DNA of 64,000 nucleotides from Nonomuraea gerenzanensis (GTDB taxonomy: Bacteria; Actinomycetota; Actinomycetes; Streptosporangiales; Streptosporangiaceae). The translations under genes were made by a program, and so were the position numbers. The notes under the pieces are model-generated. The model had not been told where the DNA came from and did no database searches. It saw only the letters and a list, made by a program, of their open reading frames with translations. Where the stretch lies: the NCBI RefSeq assembly GCF_020215645.1, contig NZ_CP084058.1, positions 10,466,001 to 10,530,000 of the forward strand. The letters run 5' to 3'. Positions 41,642 through 50,914 of this stretch are shown piece by piece. Numbering within the stretch: position 1 is the first letter of the stretch; the number at the start of each line of letters is the position of its first letter.

Positions 41642-42234
41642 TTCGATCCCTCCGCCGGGACCAGGCCACGCTCGCGAGCATAGTCCTCAAGGAGGCCCCG
41701 GAGCTGCCTGCGTCCTCTGTGCAGCCTCGACATCACGGTGCCGATCGGAGTGCCCATGATGTCGGCGATCTCCTTATAAGGGAAGCCTTCGACGTCTGCC
41801 AGGTAGACGGCGATCCTGAACTCCTCGGGCAGGGCGGCCAGCGCCTGCTTGATGTCACCGTCGGGCAGGTGCTCCAGCGCCTCCACCTCGGCGGACTTCA
41901 GCCCGCTCGAGGTGTGGGACTCGGCGCGCGCGAGCTGCCAGTCCTCGATCTCCTCGGTGCCCGACTGCTTCGGCTCCCGCTGCTTCTTGCGGTAGCTGTT
42001 GATGAAGGTGTTGGTCAGGATCCGGTAGAGCCACGCCTTGAGGTTCGTGCCCTGCTGGAACTGGTGGAACGACGCGAACGCCTTGGCGAAGGTCTCCTGT
42101 AGCAGGTCCTCCGCGTCCGCGGGATTTCGGGTCATCCGGAGCGCGGCGGAGTAGAGCTGTTCGAGATACGGCATGACGTCGCGCTCGAATCGCTCGCTTC
42201 GCTGCTCCAGCGTCTCCGCGCCTGTCGCGGGCAC
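41638..42234 (-). CDS. sigR: ECF sigma factor SigR (thiol-oxidative stress)
   Basis: Region 2 is [43 protein letters not shown] and [20 protein letters not shown]; region 4 contains [20 protein letters not shown] and [22 protein letters not shown] chose GTG 42234 because AGGGGGG precedes it at the right distance. The frame stays open upstream with an ATG at 42354, right after a SigR-type promoter; this corresponds to the longer, unstable form (sigma-R prime) known in Streptomyces. Targets include thioredoxin and mycothiol genes. Confidence 0.95.
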   Translation of the reverse strand: MPATGAETLEQRSERFERDVMPYLEQLYSAALRMTRNPADAEDLLQETFAKAFASFHQFQQGTNLKAWLYRILTNTFINSYRKKQREPKQSGTEEIEDWQLARAESHTSSGLKSAEVEALEHLPDGDIKQALAALPEEFRIAVYLADVEGFPYKEIADIMGTPIGTVMSRLHRGRRQLRGLLEDYARERGLVPAEGSK

Positions 42235-42360
42235 CGGACCCACCCCCCTAAGATCACCGGTGGCCGGCTGTGGCGGAACACCGTACTCAGGGGAGGATAC
42301 CCGCTGGCCCGCGACCACCCGGTCAGCGGGCTGGGGTTCTACCAATGTGAGCATGCTCGT

Positions 42361-42390
42361 CGCAACACGCCCGCGCCCTTGTCTGTTCCC
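42361..42390 (-). promoter_or_regulatory. Auto-regulatory SigR promoter
   Basis: On the minus strand GGGAAC (42390-42385) is followed by exactly 18 bp and GTTGCG (42366-42361), matching the SigR consensus GGAA(T/C)-N18-GTT. The start site should fall close to 42357, just in front of ATG 42354, so this transcript would make the long SigR form. It supports positive feedback on sigR-rsrA. Confidence 0.8.
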
Positions 42391-42476
42391 GCAAGATAGA
42401 AGGTACGAAGGACCCGGTGCGGGGAACGTCATACGTACCGGCTGGTAGCCCTTTTTCCGGAACCCAGGAGTCGCGT

Positions 42477-43220
42477 GTGCTGCCCATTCCGGCCGAGGAA
42501 CTGAACGGCTCAGGGACGCTCGGGCCGTACTGGACCTTCTACCGCGCCGTCGCCGCCGAACAACTCAACCGATGGCTCCCCGGCGAACCCTCAGTGATCC
42601 TCGATCTCTCCGGCGGCCGCGGCAAGTGGTCCGGTCAGGCCGCCAGACTGGGGCACAGGGTGATCGAGGTGCTCGACTTCCGCCGGACCCCCGACGGGCT
42701 GTCGCGGCTGCGCGACGCCGACCGCGTCCGCCATGTACGCGCCGACGACCTGGCCTTCCTGCCCGACGCGAGCGTCGACGCGGTGCTCGCCGAGGAACGC
42801 GTGATGTCGATCGAGCTGATGGCCGAGTCGGCGATGAACGACGTGGCCAGGGTGCTGCGGCCGGGCGGGCGGGCGCTGGTGTGCGTCGACTCGCTGGTGC
42901 TGGGCATGGCGATCCTGGCCGAGCAGGAGCAGTGGCAGCACCTGCGGCAGACCGGCGAGGTCATGCTCGTGCCCTGGCCCGACGGCAGCATCACGCGCTG
43001 CTTCAGCAGCGGGCAGCTGCGCGAGCTGCTGATCGGGGCGGGGCTGGAGGTCGAGTGGATGCGCCCGCGCACGGTGCTGTCGCCGTCCACGGTGGACCAT
43101 GTGCTGAGCTCCGATGCCCGGGCGCTCAACTATCTGGTGCGCACCGAGCTCGAAGCCCAGCCCAACGACGACGACACGGTGGGCATCCACCTGGTCGCCA
43201 GCGCCCGCCGTCCCGACTAG
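42477..43220 (+). CDS. Class I SAM-dependent methyltransferase
   Basis: Start GTG 42477 follows CCAGGAG by six bases; an upstream in-frame ATG lies in the sigR promoter region. The motif I glycine-rich segment reads [20 protein letters not shown] and the acidic strand VIEVLDF follows; motif IV region [13 protein letters not shown] and the post-motif [20 protein letters not shown] are typical of Methyltransf_11-type enzymes. The target is unknown. It is divergent from sigR. Confidence 0.85.
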   Translation: MLPIPAEELNGSGTLGPYWTFYRAVAAEQLNRWLPGEPSVILDLSGGRGKWSGQAARLGHRVIEVLDFRRTPDGLSRLRDADRVRHVRADDLAFLPDASVDAVLAEERVMSIELMAESAMNDVARVLRPGGRALVCVDSLVLGMAILAEQEQWQHLRQTGEVMLVPWPDGSITRCFSSGQLRELLIGAGLEVEWMRPRTVLSPSTVDHVLSSDARALNYLVRTELEAQPNDDDTVGIHLVASARRPD

Positions 43221-43349
43221 GGGCGACTGAGCGGCGGGCGCCCGCCGTCCCGGTTTCGGGGTGATCCGCCGTCTGGGGTGACCCGCCGCGGTCGCCGCGC
43301 CGCCGTTCTTCGTGTCCGGCGGCGGCTGTGGCGTGGGCCCCGCGGGCGC

Positions 43350-43682
43350 TCAGCGGCGGCGCTCCTGCTTGCCCTGGCACTGCACGCAGCGCGCGGCCTC
43401 CGGACGGGCCTCCAACCGGCCCTCCGGCACCGGGCTGCCGCAGTCGACGCACCTCCCGTACACGCCTTCGTCGATGCGCTTCAGCGCCTCCATGATCGCC
43501 TGGCGTTGCGTCGTGGCCACGGTCAGCATGGCCTGAGCGCGATCGGCATCGGTCAGATCGGAGCCGGCGTCCGCCGCGGAGTGCTCACGTACGGCGACGG
43601 GATCCCCCTGGAGGACCCCGATCGAACGGTCCAGCTCCGCGAGCATTTCTTCCAGCCGCTCACGAGCGGTCGTGACGTCCAC
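43350..43682 (-). CDS. TraR/DksA-type zinc-finger protein
   Basis: GTG 43682 follows GGAGGTGC by seven bases and gives a 110-residue protein; a longer frame starts without family resemblance. Residues 1-75 form the helical hairpin (RERLEEMLAELDRSIGVL, then ADRAQAMLTVATTQRQ). The C-terminal zinc finger is YGRCVDCGSP followed by AARCVQCQ. DksA-type proteins bind RNA polymerase through its secondary channel and modulate initiation. It lacks the long DksA coiled coil with its two Asp tip, so it belongs to the TraR-like short class. Confidence 0.88.
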   Translation of the reverse strand: MDVTTARERLEEMLAELDRSIGVLQGDPVAVREHSAADAGSDLTDADRAQAMLTVATTQRQAIMEALKRIDEGVYGRCVDCGSPVPEGRLEARPEAARCVQCQGKQERRR

Positions 43683-43837
43683 GAATCCGCACCTCCGGGT
43701 AAATGAGGGCAACCCGCGGCTAGGACTCCCCGGATGTCCCGCCCGGTGCAATTAGGGGGCATTTCTGGCGGTGACACCGAGTAGACGGATGCATCGCTTT
43801 CCTCACCGGATGCCCACTAACCGCGCTTCTTACACCT

Positions 43838-44584
43838 TTAGAAAAGCGCGGTTTCCTCCTCCTCAGGGAGAGGTTTGATGAGGTCCGGGCCATTGTTCCG
43901 TACGTTGTTGACATCCGTGGACACGGCGTACGCGGTGAGCCGCCCAGGCTCGGCGGGCACCAGCAGCCGCCCCGCCTGCTCGGTGTCGGTGAGCTTGGGG
44001 TCGAGCCACTCCGCCCAGTGCTCCTGGTCGATCATCATGGGCATCCTGTCGTGGATGCGGCCGAGCTGGTCCTCGGCGTTGGTCGTGATGACGGTGCAGG
44101 TCACGAGCCACTTGAGCGGGTCGTCGTCCTCCCGGGACGGGTCCTTCCAGAACTCGTACAGGCCCGCCATCGCCAGCACCCCGCCGTCGGCGGGATGGAT
44201 GAAGTACGGCTGCTTCTTCTTCTTTTCGCCCTCGACGGGCATCCACTCGAAGTAGCCGTCGGCCGGCAGCAGGCACCTGCGCTTGGCGAACGCCTGCCGG
44301 AACGACGGCTTCTCCGCCAGCGTCTCGGCCCTGGCGTTGATCATCCTGGAGCCGATCGACGGGTCTTTGGCCCACGCCGGCACCAGGCCCCACTTGACGA
44401 CCCTGAGCTGCCGCACCGCCCGCTCGGCCTCCTTGGGCACGCGGCTCAGCACGGCGTAGACGTTCTTGGTGGGCGCGACGTTGTAGTCGGGGCCGAGCTC
44501 CTTGTCGGGCTCGGCGTCCTGCTCGACCTGGAACTCCTCGAGCAACTCGTGCTTCTTGCGCGCCGACGCGTATCTACCGCACAT
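43838..44584 (-). CDS. SOS-response-associated peptidase YedK/HMCES
   Basis: Recognised by the mature N-terminus MCGRYAS, in which Cys2 is the catalytic residue that links to abasic sites in single-stranded DNA. Further family residues are the NVAPTKNVYAVL strand, the Glu of ADGYFEWM and the His of GRIHDRMPMM. Start ATG 44584 fixes Cys at position 2; the longer frame is excluded. It protects abasic sites in ssDNA during replication. Length 248 is normal; a charged loop rich in Lys (EGEKKKKQ) is present. Confidence 0.95.
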   Translation of the reverse strand: MCGRYASARKKHELLEEFQVEQDAEPDKELGPDYNVAPTKNVYAVLSRVPKEAERAVRQLRVVKWGLVPAWAKDPSIGSRMINARAETLAEKPSFRQAFAKRRCLLPADGYFEWMPVEGEKKKKQPYFIHPADGGVLAMAGLYEFWKDPSREDDDPLKWLVTCTVITTNAEDQLGRIHDRMPMMIDQEHWAEWLDPKLTDTEQAGRLLVPAEPGRLTAYAVSTDVNNVRNNGPDLIKPLPEEEETALF

Positions 44585-44952
44585 GACCCCACACTGCCAC
44601 GTCATGCCTCCGACCGCATGCCCCCACCTCCCCACCAGCCCGTCCACAGGCTGCGCCAGCCACCACAGCCGCCCACTCACACGCCACGACGGGCACGCCA
44701 GCCGCCCACCCAACACGCTCCTACAGCCACGCCAGCCGCCCACCCAACACGCTGCTACAGGCACGCCAGCGGTTCACCCACAGCAGTGACAGACACGCCA
44801 ACCCCCATCCGCACACTGCGACAGCCACACCAATCGCCCGTCCACAGGCGGCGGCAGGTCCCGCCACCCCTCCTCCACAGGCGGCGACAGACACACCACC
44901 CGTCGTCCACAAGCCGTGACCCCCTCCCCGCCACGACCAGTACTCTTTGACC
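44585..44952. other. Repeat-rich intergenic region
   Basis: This 368-bp gap shows no convincing gene. It carries a 34-bp tandem repeat (next entry) and a scatter of related short phrases such as GTCCACAGG and CACGCCAGCC. It lies between divergently read genes, so the promoter of aroA must be near its right end; aroA starts at ATG 44953 after an open but weak ribosome region. Confidence 0.6.
44694..44792. repeat. 34-bp tandem repeat, about three copies
   Basis: Unit 1 (44694-44727) and unit 2 (44728-44761) differ at two positions. A third, decayed unit covers 44762-44792. Each begins CACGCCAGC and ends CTACAG or a variant. Confidence 0.8.
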
Positions 44953-46383
44953 ATGCCCGCTCCGCACTGGCCCGCACCGACGGCGACCACCCCGGTCACC
45001 GCCACCGTCCCACTGCCCGGCTCCAAATCGGTGACCAACCGCGCGCTCCTCCTCGCCGCGCTCGCCGACGGCCCGGGAGTCGTGCGCCAGGCGCTGCGCA
45101 GCCGCGATGCGGACCTGATGGTGGCGGCGCTGCGAGCCCTCGGCACGACGCTGGTGTCCACGCGCGAGACCTCAGCGGGCGTCGACTGGCAGGTCACACC
45201 GGGCCCGGTCCGCGGCGGCGCCCACATCGACGTCGGCCTGGCGGGCACGGTCATGCGGTTCGTGCCCCCGGTGGCCGCCCTGGCCGACGGCCCGGTCTCC
45301 TTCGACGGCGACCCGCACGCCCGCAAGCGCCCCATGGGCCCGATCCTCGACGCCCTGCGCTCACTCGGCGCCAGGATCGACAACGACGTGCTCCCGTTCA
45401 CGATCAGCGGGCCGCTGCCGGGCGGCGAGGTCACCCTCGACGCGTCCGGTTCCTCACAGTTCGTCTCGGGCCTGCTGCTGGCAGCGGCACGCTTCGAGAA
45501 GGGCATCACGATCCGCCACGTGGGCCCGCCGGTGCCCTCGCTGCCGCACATCGAGATGACCGTGGAGATGCTGAGAGCGGTGGGCGTCCGGGTCGACGCC
45601 GGTGAGCGCAACGTGTGGCGGGTGGAGCCCGGCCCCATCGCGGCCAGGGACATGACGGTGGAGCCCGACCTCTCCAACGCGGCCCCGTTCCTCGCCGCGG
45701 CCCTGGTGACGGGCGGCACGGTCACGATCCCCGCCTGGCCACTGCGCACCACCCAGGCAGGCGACGCCCTCCGCGACCTCCTCACCACCATGGGCGCCAC
45801 AGTCACCCGCACGCAAGCGCCCCCCGCCACCACCTCGGCGACGCCGGGCACCACCGACCCGGCGGGCTCCGGCACCGCCAACCCGACAAGCTTCGGCACC
45901 GCCGACTCGGCGAAATCCGGCACCGCCAGTCTGACGGGCTCTGGCTCCAGCAGCCCGGCGGCGTCGGTCACCACCGACCTCGTGGTCACGGGCACCGGCC
46001 GGATCACCGGCATCGACACCGACCTGCGTGACGTGGGCGAGCTGACCCCGACGATCGCCGCCCTCGCAGCCCTGGCCTCGACCCCCAGCCGCATCCGGGG
46101 CGTGGCCCACCTGCGCGGCCACGAGACCGACCGCCTCGCCGCACTCGCCACCGAGATCAACCGTCTGGGCGGCGACGCCGAGGAGACCGAGGACGGTCTC
46201 ATCATCCGCCCCCGCCCGCTCCACGGCGGCATCTTCCACAGCTACGACGACCACCGCATGGCCACGGCCGGCGCGGTCATCGGTCTGGCCGTGCCGGAGG
46301 TGCAGGTGGAGAACATCGCGACGACCGCCAAGACCTTGCCGGAGTTCGTCCGGATGTGGACGGCGATGCTGGAAGCCCGATGA
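44953..46383 (+). CDS. aroA: 3-phosphoshikimate 1-carboxyvinyltransferase (EPSP synthase) with insert
   Basis: Catalyses the shikimate-pathway step from shikimate 3-phosphate and PEP to EPSP. Diagnostic motifs are [57 protein letters not shown] and the C-terminal [20 protein letters not shown] and [17 protein letters not shown] 44953 fits the family start. Residues about 286-341 are a Thr/Gly/Ser/Ala-rich insertion absent from normal EPSP synthases, made of an 8-residue period ([24 protein letters not shown]). The protein is thus 476 residues, about 45 longer than usual. The insertion sits between active-site blocks and should be a surface loop. Confidence 0.95.
   Translation: MPAPHWPAPTATTPVTATVPLPGSKSVTNRALLLAALADGPGVVRQALRSRDADLMVAALRALGTTLVSTRETSAGVDWQVTPGPVRGGAHIDVGLAGTVMRFVPPVAALADGPVSFDGDPHARKRPMGPILDALRSLGARIDNDVLPFTISGPLPGGEVTLDASGSSQFVSGLLLAAARFEKGITIRHVGPPVPSLPHIEMTVEMLRAVGVRVDAGERNVWRVEPGPIAARDMTVEPDLSNAAPFLAAALVTGGTVTIPAWPLRTTQAGDALRDLLTTMGATVTRTQAPPATTSATPGTTDPAGSGTANPTSFGTADSAKSGTASLTGSGSSSPAASVTTDLVVTGTGRITGIDTDLRDVGELTPTIAALAALASTPSRIRGVAHLRGHETDRLAALATEINRLGGDAEETEDGLIIRPRPLHGGIFHSYDDHRMATAGAVIGLAVPEVQVENIATTAKTLPEFVRMWTAMLEAR
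45844..45963 (+). repeat. 24-bp in-frame tandem repeat inside aroA
   Basis: Five units of 24 bp (starting 45844, 45868, 45892, 45916 and 45940) share the core GGCACCGCC and code for an 8-residue low-complexity period. Divergence between units suggests it is not brand new. Confidence 0.75.
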
Positions 46384-46965
46384 CCTCCGCGATCAGCGCC
46401 GCCCGGCACCGTCCCCCGGCGGCTGGTTTCACCCGCAGCACGTCGGGCACTTCGGTGAAGGGCGGCACGTGACAGCGCGCTGCCCGCATGGCGACCAGAA
46501 GATCCACCAGCACCACCCCGCCACCCGTCCGAGCCAGGGTGGCGTCCGCGACACCGACACCGGCTACACCTACACGCACACGTCCAGCACCGCCCGCACG
46601 TGCCGTCCCTTCACGAGCCCCGTGCAGCGGCGCTCCACAGAGCACGGCGACGCGGCCCCCGCGGGGCACGGCCACGTCGAACGGCCCTCAGCAGGGCGCG
46701 ACCACGGCGGGCAGCGCTCGACGGGGCCCGGCCACGCCGGCCGGCGCCCTACAAGGCGCGGTGACCGGCGCGTCGCAAGGCACGATCACGGCGACCGACG
46801 CACCGCAAGGCACGGCCACGGCGACCGGCTCGCCATGGGGCACGGTGACGGCGGTCGGCACATCACCAGCACAGGCACCACAGCACGAAGCAGGACCATC
46901 GGCACCACCGCAGGAAGCAAGACCATCAGCACCACCGCACGAGGCACGACCATCAGCACCACCGC
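46384..46965. other. Low-complexity region between aroA and rsgA
   Basis: About 580 bp without a convincing gene. Open frames here give Ala/Thr/Pro-rich, repeat-like products on both strands. GC-rich phrases such as GGCACGGCCACGGCGACC recur at irregular intervals in the middle, and a 27-bp tandem repeat occupies 46894-46974. Confidence 0.6.
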
Positions 46966-46974
46966 ATGGAGCAT
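46894..46974. repeat. 27-bp tandem repeat, three copies
   Basis: Three contiguous 27-bp units (46894, 46921, 46948) of the form GACCATC-GGCACCACCGCA plus a variable tail. They run up to the possible start region of rsgA. Confidence 0.8.
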
Positions 46975-48291
46975 GACCACCAGAGCAAGACCACCGCAGG
47001 GGCCAGCACCAGCACCACTATCAACACAGTTCCAAGCACAGAGGGGAAGCGAGCGCATGGGAGCGGACCGCTGAGAAAGCGGGAGTACGACGAGGACGAC
47101 GTACGGGTCAGGCCGGGCAAGGGATCCCGCCCCAGGACCCGGATCCGTCCTGCGCACGAGGACGCCGTGGAAGGGTTCGTGGTGGCCGTCGACCGGGGCC
47201 GCTACACGACGCTGGTCGAGCCGGAGCGCCCGAAGGGCTCGGCCCAGAAGCGCAAGCCGCCGCAGCGCCGGCTCGTGGTGGCCATGAAGGCCCGCGAGCT
47301 GGGCCGCAAGGGCATCGTCGTGGGCGACAGGGTGGCCCTTGTCGGAGACGTCTCCGGCCGCCCGGACACGCTGGCCAGGGTCGTACGCGTGGAGCCGCGC
47401 ACCTCGATGCTGCGCCGCTCGGCCGACGACACGGACGACACCGACGGCATCGAGCGCCCTGTCGTGGCCAACGCCGACCAGCTCGTCATCGTGACCGCCC
47501 TGGCAGACCCGCCGCCGCGGCCCCGCATGATCGACCGGATCCTCGTGGCGGCCTTCGACGCCGAGATCGACACCCTGCTCTGCCTCACCAAGTCCGACCT
47601 CGCGCCGCCCGACGAGCTGGTGGCACTCTACGAGCCGCTGGGCGTCTCGCACGTCGTGGTTCACAAGGGCGGCTCGCTGGACGAGCTGCGCGAGCACCTC
47701 GCCGGCCGCATCAGCGTCCTGGTGGGCCATTCGGGCGTCGGCAAGTCGACGCTGGTCAACGCCCTCGTCCCGGATGCCAACCGCGCCGTCTCCCACGTCA
47801 ACGCCGTCACCGGCCGGGGCCGCCACACCTCCACCTCGGCCGTGGCCCTGGAGCTGCCGGAGGGAGGCTGGATCATCGACACACCCGGTGTGCGGAGCTT
47901 CGGCCTGGCGCACGTGTCGGTGGAGACGGTGCTGGCGGCGTTCCCCGACCTGGTGGAGGGCACGGTGGAGTGCCCGAAGGGCTGCACGCATCTGGGCGAC
48001 GACTGCGCGCTCGACGCGTGGGTGGCGGCGGGCAAGGCCGACCCCGCCCGCCTGGAGTCCCTCCGCCGCCTGCTGTCCAGCCGCGAGGGCACCTCGGACG
48101 ACTCCACAAGCTCCCGCCGCGAGGGCACCTCGGACGACTCCACAGGGTCCGGTCGTGAGGGCACCTCGGACGACTCCACGCGGTCCCTCCGCGAAGGCAA
48201 CGTGGAGGACCGATCAGGGGCCCACGACGAGGACGCCACCGGCGACACGCCCGCACCCCACCGCGACCCCGTCCAGAACGACGCCTCCTGA
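46966..48291 (+). CDS. rsgA: Ribosome small-subunit-dependent GTPase A
   Basis: A late 30S-assembly GTPase with the circularly permuted order G4 (LTKSDL-like, CLTKSDLAPP), G1 (GHSGVGKSTLVN) and G3 (IIDTPGVRSFG). An N-terminal OB-fold (DAVEGFVVAVDRGRYTTLVE) and a C-terminal zinc motif (CPKGCTHLGDDC) are typical. The start is uncertain: family-like sequence begins around RKREYDEDDV (47073), but no ATG or GTG is in frame there. ATG 47057 (MGADR) would fit if one base were missing near 47070. The annotated start is the first in-frame ATG. The tail carries a 12-residue repeat. Confidence 0.9.
   Translation: MEHDHQSKTTAGASTSTTINTVPSTEGKRAHGSGPLRKREYDEDDVRVRPGKGSRPRTRIRPAHEDAVEGFVVAVDRGRYTTLVEPERPKGSAQKRKPPQRRLVVAMKARELGRKGIVVGDRVALVGDVSGRPDTLARVVRVEPRTSMLRRSADDTDDTDGIERPVVANADQLVIVTALADPPPRPRMIDRILVAAFDAEIDTLLCLTKSDLAPPDELVALYEPLGVSHVVVHKGGSLDELREHLAGRISVLVGHSGVGKSTLVNALVPDANRAVSHVNAVTGRGRHTSTSAVALELPEGGWIIDTPGVRSFGLAHVSVETVLAAFPDLVEGTVECPKGCTHLGDDCALDAWVAAGKADPARLESLRRLLSSREGTSDDSTSSRREGTSDDSTGSGREGTSDDSTRSLREGNVEDRSGAHDEDATGDTPAPHRDPVQNDAS
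48082..48213 (+). repeat. 36-bp tandem repeat in the rsgA tail
   Basis: Three units (48082-48117, 48118-48153, 48154-48189) plus a decayed fourth code for the 12-residue period REGTSDDST-xSx, an acidic, Ser/Thr-rich tail beyond the normal RsgA domain. Confidence 0.85.
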
Positions 48292-48692
48292 CGCGCTCCA
48301 CGGCCTCTGAGCCTTCATCGCCCCGCTCCGAAGCCGACGCGGCTCTCAGTGCCAAACGTGCCGTCACGTCAATCGCCGAGACGCCGCACCACGCGCTACA
48401 ACGCGACACCGTGAGCGGCGGAGCCAGCGCGCGGGCTACAGCGCCACGCCACGAGCCGTCGAGACGACGCCGCACCACGCGCTACAGCGCGACACCACGA
48501 GCCGCCCTGCGCTACAGCACACCCTCGTTGGGCCCAGCACGCCCACACGCCACGCGCTCCAGCCCCTCCCCAGATCCATAACGCGGCGCTACACGCAGAG
48601 GCCCAGCCCCGTAGCCACAGGGACGACGCCCGAAATCCCGAACGCACGACCTCACAACCCACCCGCCACACGCAAAGCCGAAGCGCGACAAG
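48292..48692. other. Intergenic region with degenerate repeats
   Basis: This 401-bp stretch between convergent genes lacks a convincing gene. A 30-bp element beginning ACGCCGCACCACGCGCTACA occurs at 48381-48410 and 48467-48496 with a single difference, and looser CGCTACAGC-type fragments follow. Confidence 0.6.
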
Positions 48693-49502
48693 TCACTGCC
48701 AGGCCAGCTCCCACCACCCGACGGCCCGAAGAGACCCCAACACCTGAAGCAGATCGGTCTGCGTCGTAACACTGCTCCGAACCCTCACCGAAGCCCCACC
48801 CCATTCCGCAGCCAACCCCACATCCACATCCTCATCATCAACCCAAACCCCCGGCACCACCTCACGACAAGCATCCAAACGCACATGCCCCTCCACACAC
48901 CTCTCCCGAGCCCCCACACCCCCCATGGCCCGAACATCAACCTCCAGCGCCTCCCCCCGCGCTGACTCGTACCGAAGCGACAACTCCCCACCAGAGACAT
49001 TGACGTAAGCAAGCCGATACCCAGGCACCTCCGGCACAACGACAGGAATCCCCGCACGAGCAGCCGCTGCCCCTTGCCCCAACGCGACGACCCACCCCCT
49101 CCCCAAAACCCCTGCCAGCCCCAGCACCCCCACCACCGCGACCACGACCACCCGCGTCCGAAGCCGGACCGGCAGCATCGCGGCAGCGGCGAGGGCGAAG
49201 CCGAGCGCGCCGACGCCCATGAAGGCCAGTCGACTCCCCCACTCACCCAGGTTCGTGCTGACGGCGGGCGAGACCAGCACCAGCAGCAGCAACAACCCCA
49301 CAGCGACCGGCCCCATGACCGACATCAGCCACCACCGGGGCAACTTCGCCCAGAGAGACAGCAACATGCTCACGGGAAACGGCCCGACCACCATGACCAG
49401 GGCCGCGAGCAGATCCTCCTGCTGCAGTGCCAGATCGGAGAGTGCGTCCTCGGCGAGCCCGATCACGGCCCCCACCAGGGCGGCCCGAAGTAAGACGGAC
49501 AT
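48693..49502 (-). CDS. Multi-helix membrane protein of unknown function
   Basis: ATG 49502 immediately follows a palindrome. The 269-residue protein has four to five hydrophobic helices in its first half (LLRAALVGAVIGLAEDAL, ALVMVVGPFPVSMLLSLW, PVAVGLLLLLVLVSPAV, VVVVAVVGVLGLAGVL) and an extracytoplasmic-type beta-rich second half (VPGYRLAYVNVSGGELSLRY; ECV-type Cys pair in RCVEGHVRLDAC). The two Cys may form a disulfide. I do not recognise a family. It lies downstream of the DUF4442 gene. Confidence 0.75.
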   Translation of the reverse strand: MSVLLRAALVGAVIGLAEDALSDLALQQEDLLAALVMVVGPFPVSMLLSLWAKLPRWWLMSVMGPVAVGLLLLLVLVSPAVSTNLGEWGSRLAFMGVGALGFALAAAAMLPVRLRTRVVVVAVVGVLGLAGVLGRGWVVALGQGAAAARAGIPVVVPEVPGYRLAYVNVSGGELSLRYESARGEALEVDVRAMGGVGARERCVEGHVRLDACREVVPGVWVDDEDVDVGLAAEWGGASVRVRSSVTTQTDLLQVLGSLRAVGWWELAWQ

Positions 49503-49527
49503 ACCTGAGCATGGCCCATGCTCAGGT
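49503..49527 (-). promoter_or_regulatory. Perfect 11-bp palindrome adjoining a start codon
   Basis: ACCTGAGCATG (49503-49513) and CATGCTCAGGT (49517-49527) are exact inverted copies with a three-base spacer. The element abuts ATG 49502, so it could fold the leader of the membrane-protein gene or be a terminator of the gene upstream. Confidence 0.55.
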
Positions 49528-49558
49528 GACCAAGTCAAGCGCCGCACCGGAGAGCCGA

Positions 49559-50026
49559 CTACGAAGGCCGAGCGGGCCGGTTCGGCCGGAGGGTCCAGGT
49601 GACGGTCAGGGCGGACACCACGGCGCCGTCGGCATTGGTGATCTCCACGGCCACGTCGAACACCGGCCGCTCCCCCGCGTCCAGCTTCGCCACCACCTCA
49701 TCACGCGAGGCCAGCAGCCGCGCCTCGGCCCGCACCTGCCCCACCGCCACCTTCCGGTACTCGATGGTGGCCGTGGTGGGCAGCGGCACCGCCCGGCTCA
49801 GCTGGTCACCGAGCGACGACAGCACGGCGGCCCCCGAGGCGGACTCGGCGAGCGTGAAGAGTACCCCGGCGTGCGGCCCTGACACGTGGTTGTGGAGTTC
49901 CGGACGGTCCGGAACGTGGCAGACCGCCCGTCCGTCCGCCACCGTGTCGAAAACGATCCCCAAAGTCCGGGCAAACGGAACTGTATCCAGCAGCAAGCCA
50001 CCGATATCTACCGACATACCGCACAT
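49559..50026 (-). CDS. DUF4442 hotdog-fold thioesterase-like protein
   Basis: A 155-residue protein of the DUF4442 (YiiD-related) family, with the hotdog strand order: PFARTLGIVFDTVADGRAVC, then the helix HAGVLFTLAESASGAAVLS, then LPTTATIEYRKVAVGQVRAEA and VTWTLRP. It may hydrolyse an acyl-CoA or bind an acyl chain. ATG 50026 or 50017 are alternative starts, neither with a strong ribosome site. The promoter region to its right contains short palindromes (ACTGGCCAGT and GTAACT-N8-AGTTAC). Confidence 0.8.
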   Translation of the reverse strand: MCGMSVDIGGLLLDTVPFARTLGIVFDTVADGRAVCHVPDRPELHNHVSGPHAGVLFTLAESASGAAVLSSLGDQLSRAVPLPTTATIEYRKVAVGQVRAEARLLASRDEVVAKLDAGERPVFDVAVEITNADGAVVSALTVTWTLRPNRPARPS

Positions 50027-50116
50027 GCTACTGGCCAGTAACTGGAATGCGAGTTACCAGAAAAGGGGCGTTAGTGACTGATGTTCTGCATAGCCGACAC
50101 GGTAGCGTGGGCGACC

Positions 50117-50914
50117 GTGCAGGGTTATAACGATGATCTTCGCCTCGCGCATGTCATGGCGGACGCCGCCGATGACCTGACCATGCGGCGGTTCAAGGCG
50201 GTCGACCTGAAGGTCGAGACCAAGCCCGATCTGACGCCGGTCAGCGACGCCGACCGCGCGGTGGAGGAGGCCATCCGGGGCACGCTGCGCCGTGCCAGGC
50301 CCCGCGACGCGGTGGTGGGCGAGGAGTTCGGCAAGACCGGGTGGGGCGCCCGGTCCTGGATCATCGACCCCATCGACGGCACCAAGAACTACGTGCGCGG
50401 CGTACCGGTCTGGGCCACGCTGATCGCGCTCATGGAGTACGGCAGGGTGGTCGTCGGCCTGGTGTCGGCCCCCGCCCTCGGCCGGCGCTGGTGGGCGGCG
50501 GCCGAGGGCGGCGCGTGGACGGGCAAGAGCCTGACCAAGGCGTCCCGGATGCGGGTGTCGTCGGTGTCGGCGCTGGAGGACGCCTCGTTCTCCTACTCGA
50601 GCTTCGGCGGCTGGGAGAAGCGCGGCAAGCTCGACAACTTCCTCGACCTCAGCCGCGCCTGCTGGCGCACGCGGGCATACGGCGACTTCTGGTCGCACAT
50701 GATGGTCGCCGAGGGCTCGGTGGACCTGTCGGCCGAGCCGGAGCTGTCCCCGTGGGACATGGCGGCGCTCACCGTGATCGTCGAGGAGGCCGGCGGCGTC
50801 TGGACCGACACCGCCGGCGTGAAGGGCCTGGAGGGCGGCAGCCTGGTCTGCACGAACGGTGTCCTGCACGACGAGGTGATCAACCGCCTCAACGGCACCA
50901 CGATCAGAAGCTAG
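50117..50914 (+). CDS. hisN: Inositol-monophosphatase-family phosphatase, HisN-like
   Basis: The metal-binding motifs are TPVSDADRAVEEAI, VVGEEFGK, and the catalytic DPIDGTKNYVRGVPVWATLIAL with a later SPWDMAALTVIVEEAGG. The pattern WIIDPIDGTKN and the following sequence are those of the actinobacterial histidinol-phosphate phosphatase HisN, which completes the missing step of histidine synthesis. GTG 50117 is chosen; a TAGCGT eight bases upstream could be a -10 element for a leaderless transcript. Confidence 0.88.
   Translation: MQGYNDDLRLAHVMADAADDLTMRRFKAVDLKVETKPDLTPVSDADRAVEEAIRGTLRRARPRDAVVGEEFGKTGWGARSWIIDPIDGTKNYVRGVPVWATLIALMEYGRVVVGLVSAPALGRRWWAAAEGGAWTGKSLTKASRMRVSSVSALEDASFSYSSFGGWEKRGKLDNFLDLSRACWRTRAYGDFWSHMMVAEGSVDLSAEPELSPWDMAALTVIVEEAGGVWTDTAGVKGLEGGSLVCTNGVLHDEVINRLNGTTIRS

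Noticed and set aside
44694..44792. CRISPR-like repeats
   Set aside because: The 34-bp units are directly adjacent with no spacers and there are no cas genes, so this is a simple tandem repeat.
46277..46675. Minus-strand frame overlapping the 3' end of aroA
   Set aside because: Overlaps a certain gene and has shadow-type composition.
46488..46976. Ala/Thr/Pro-rich frame between aroA and rsgA
   Set aside because: Low complexity tied to DNA repeats, no ribosome site and no family match.
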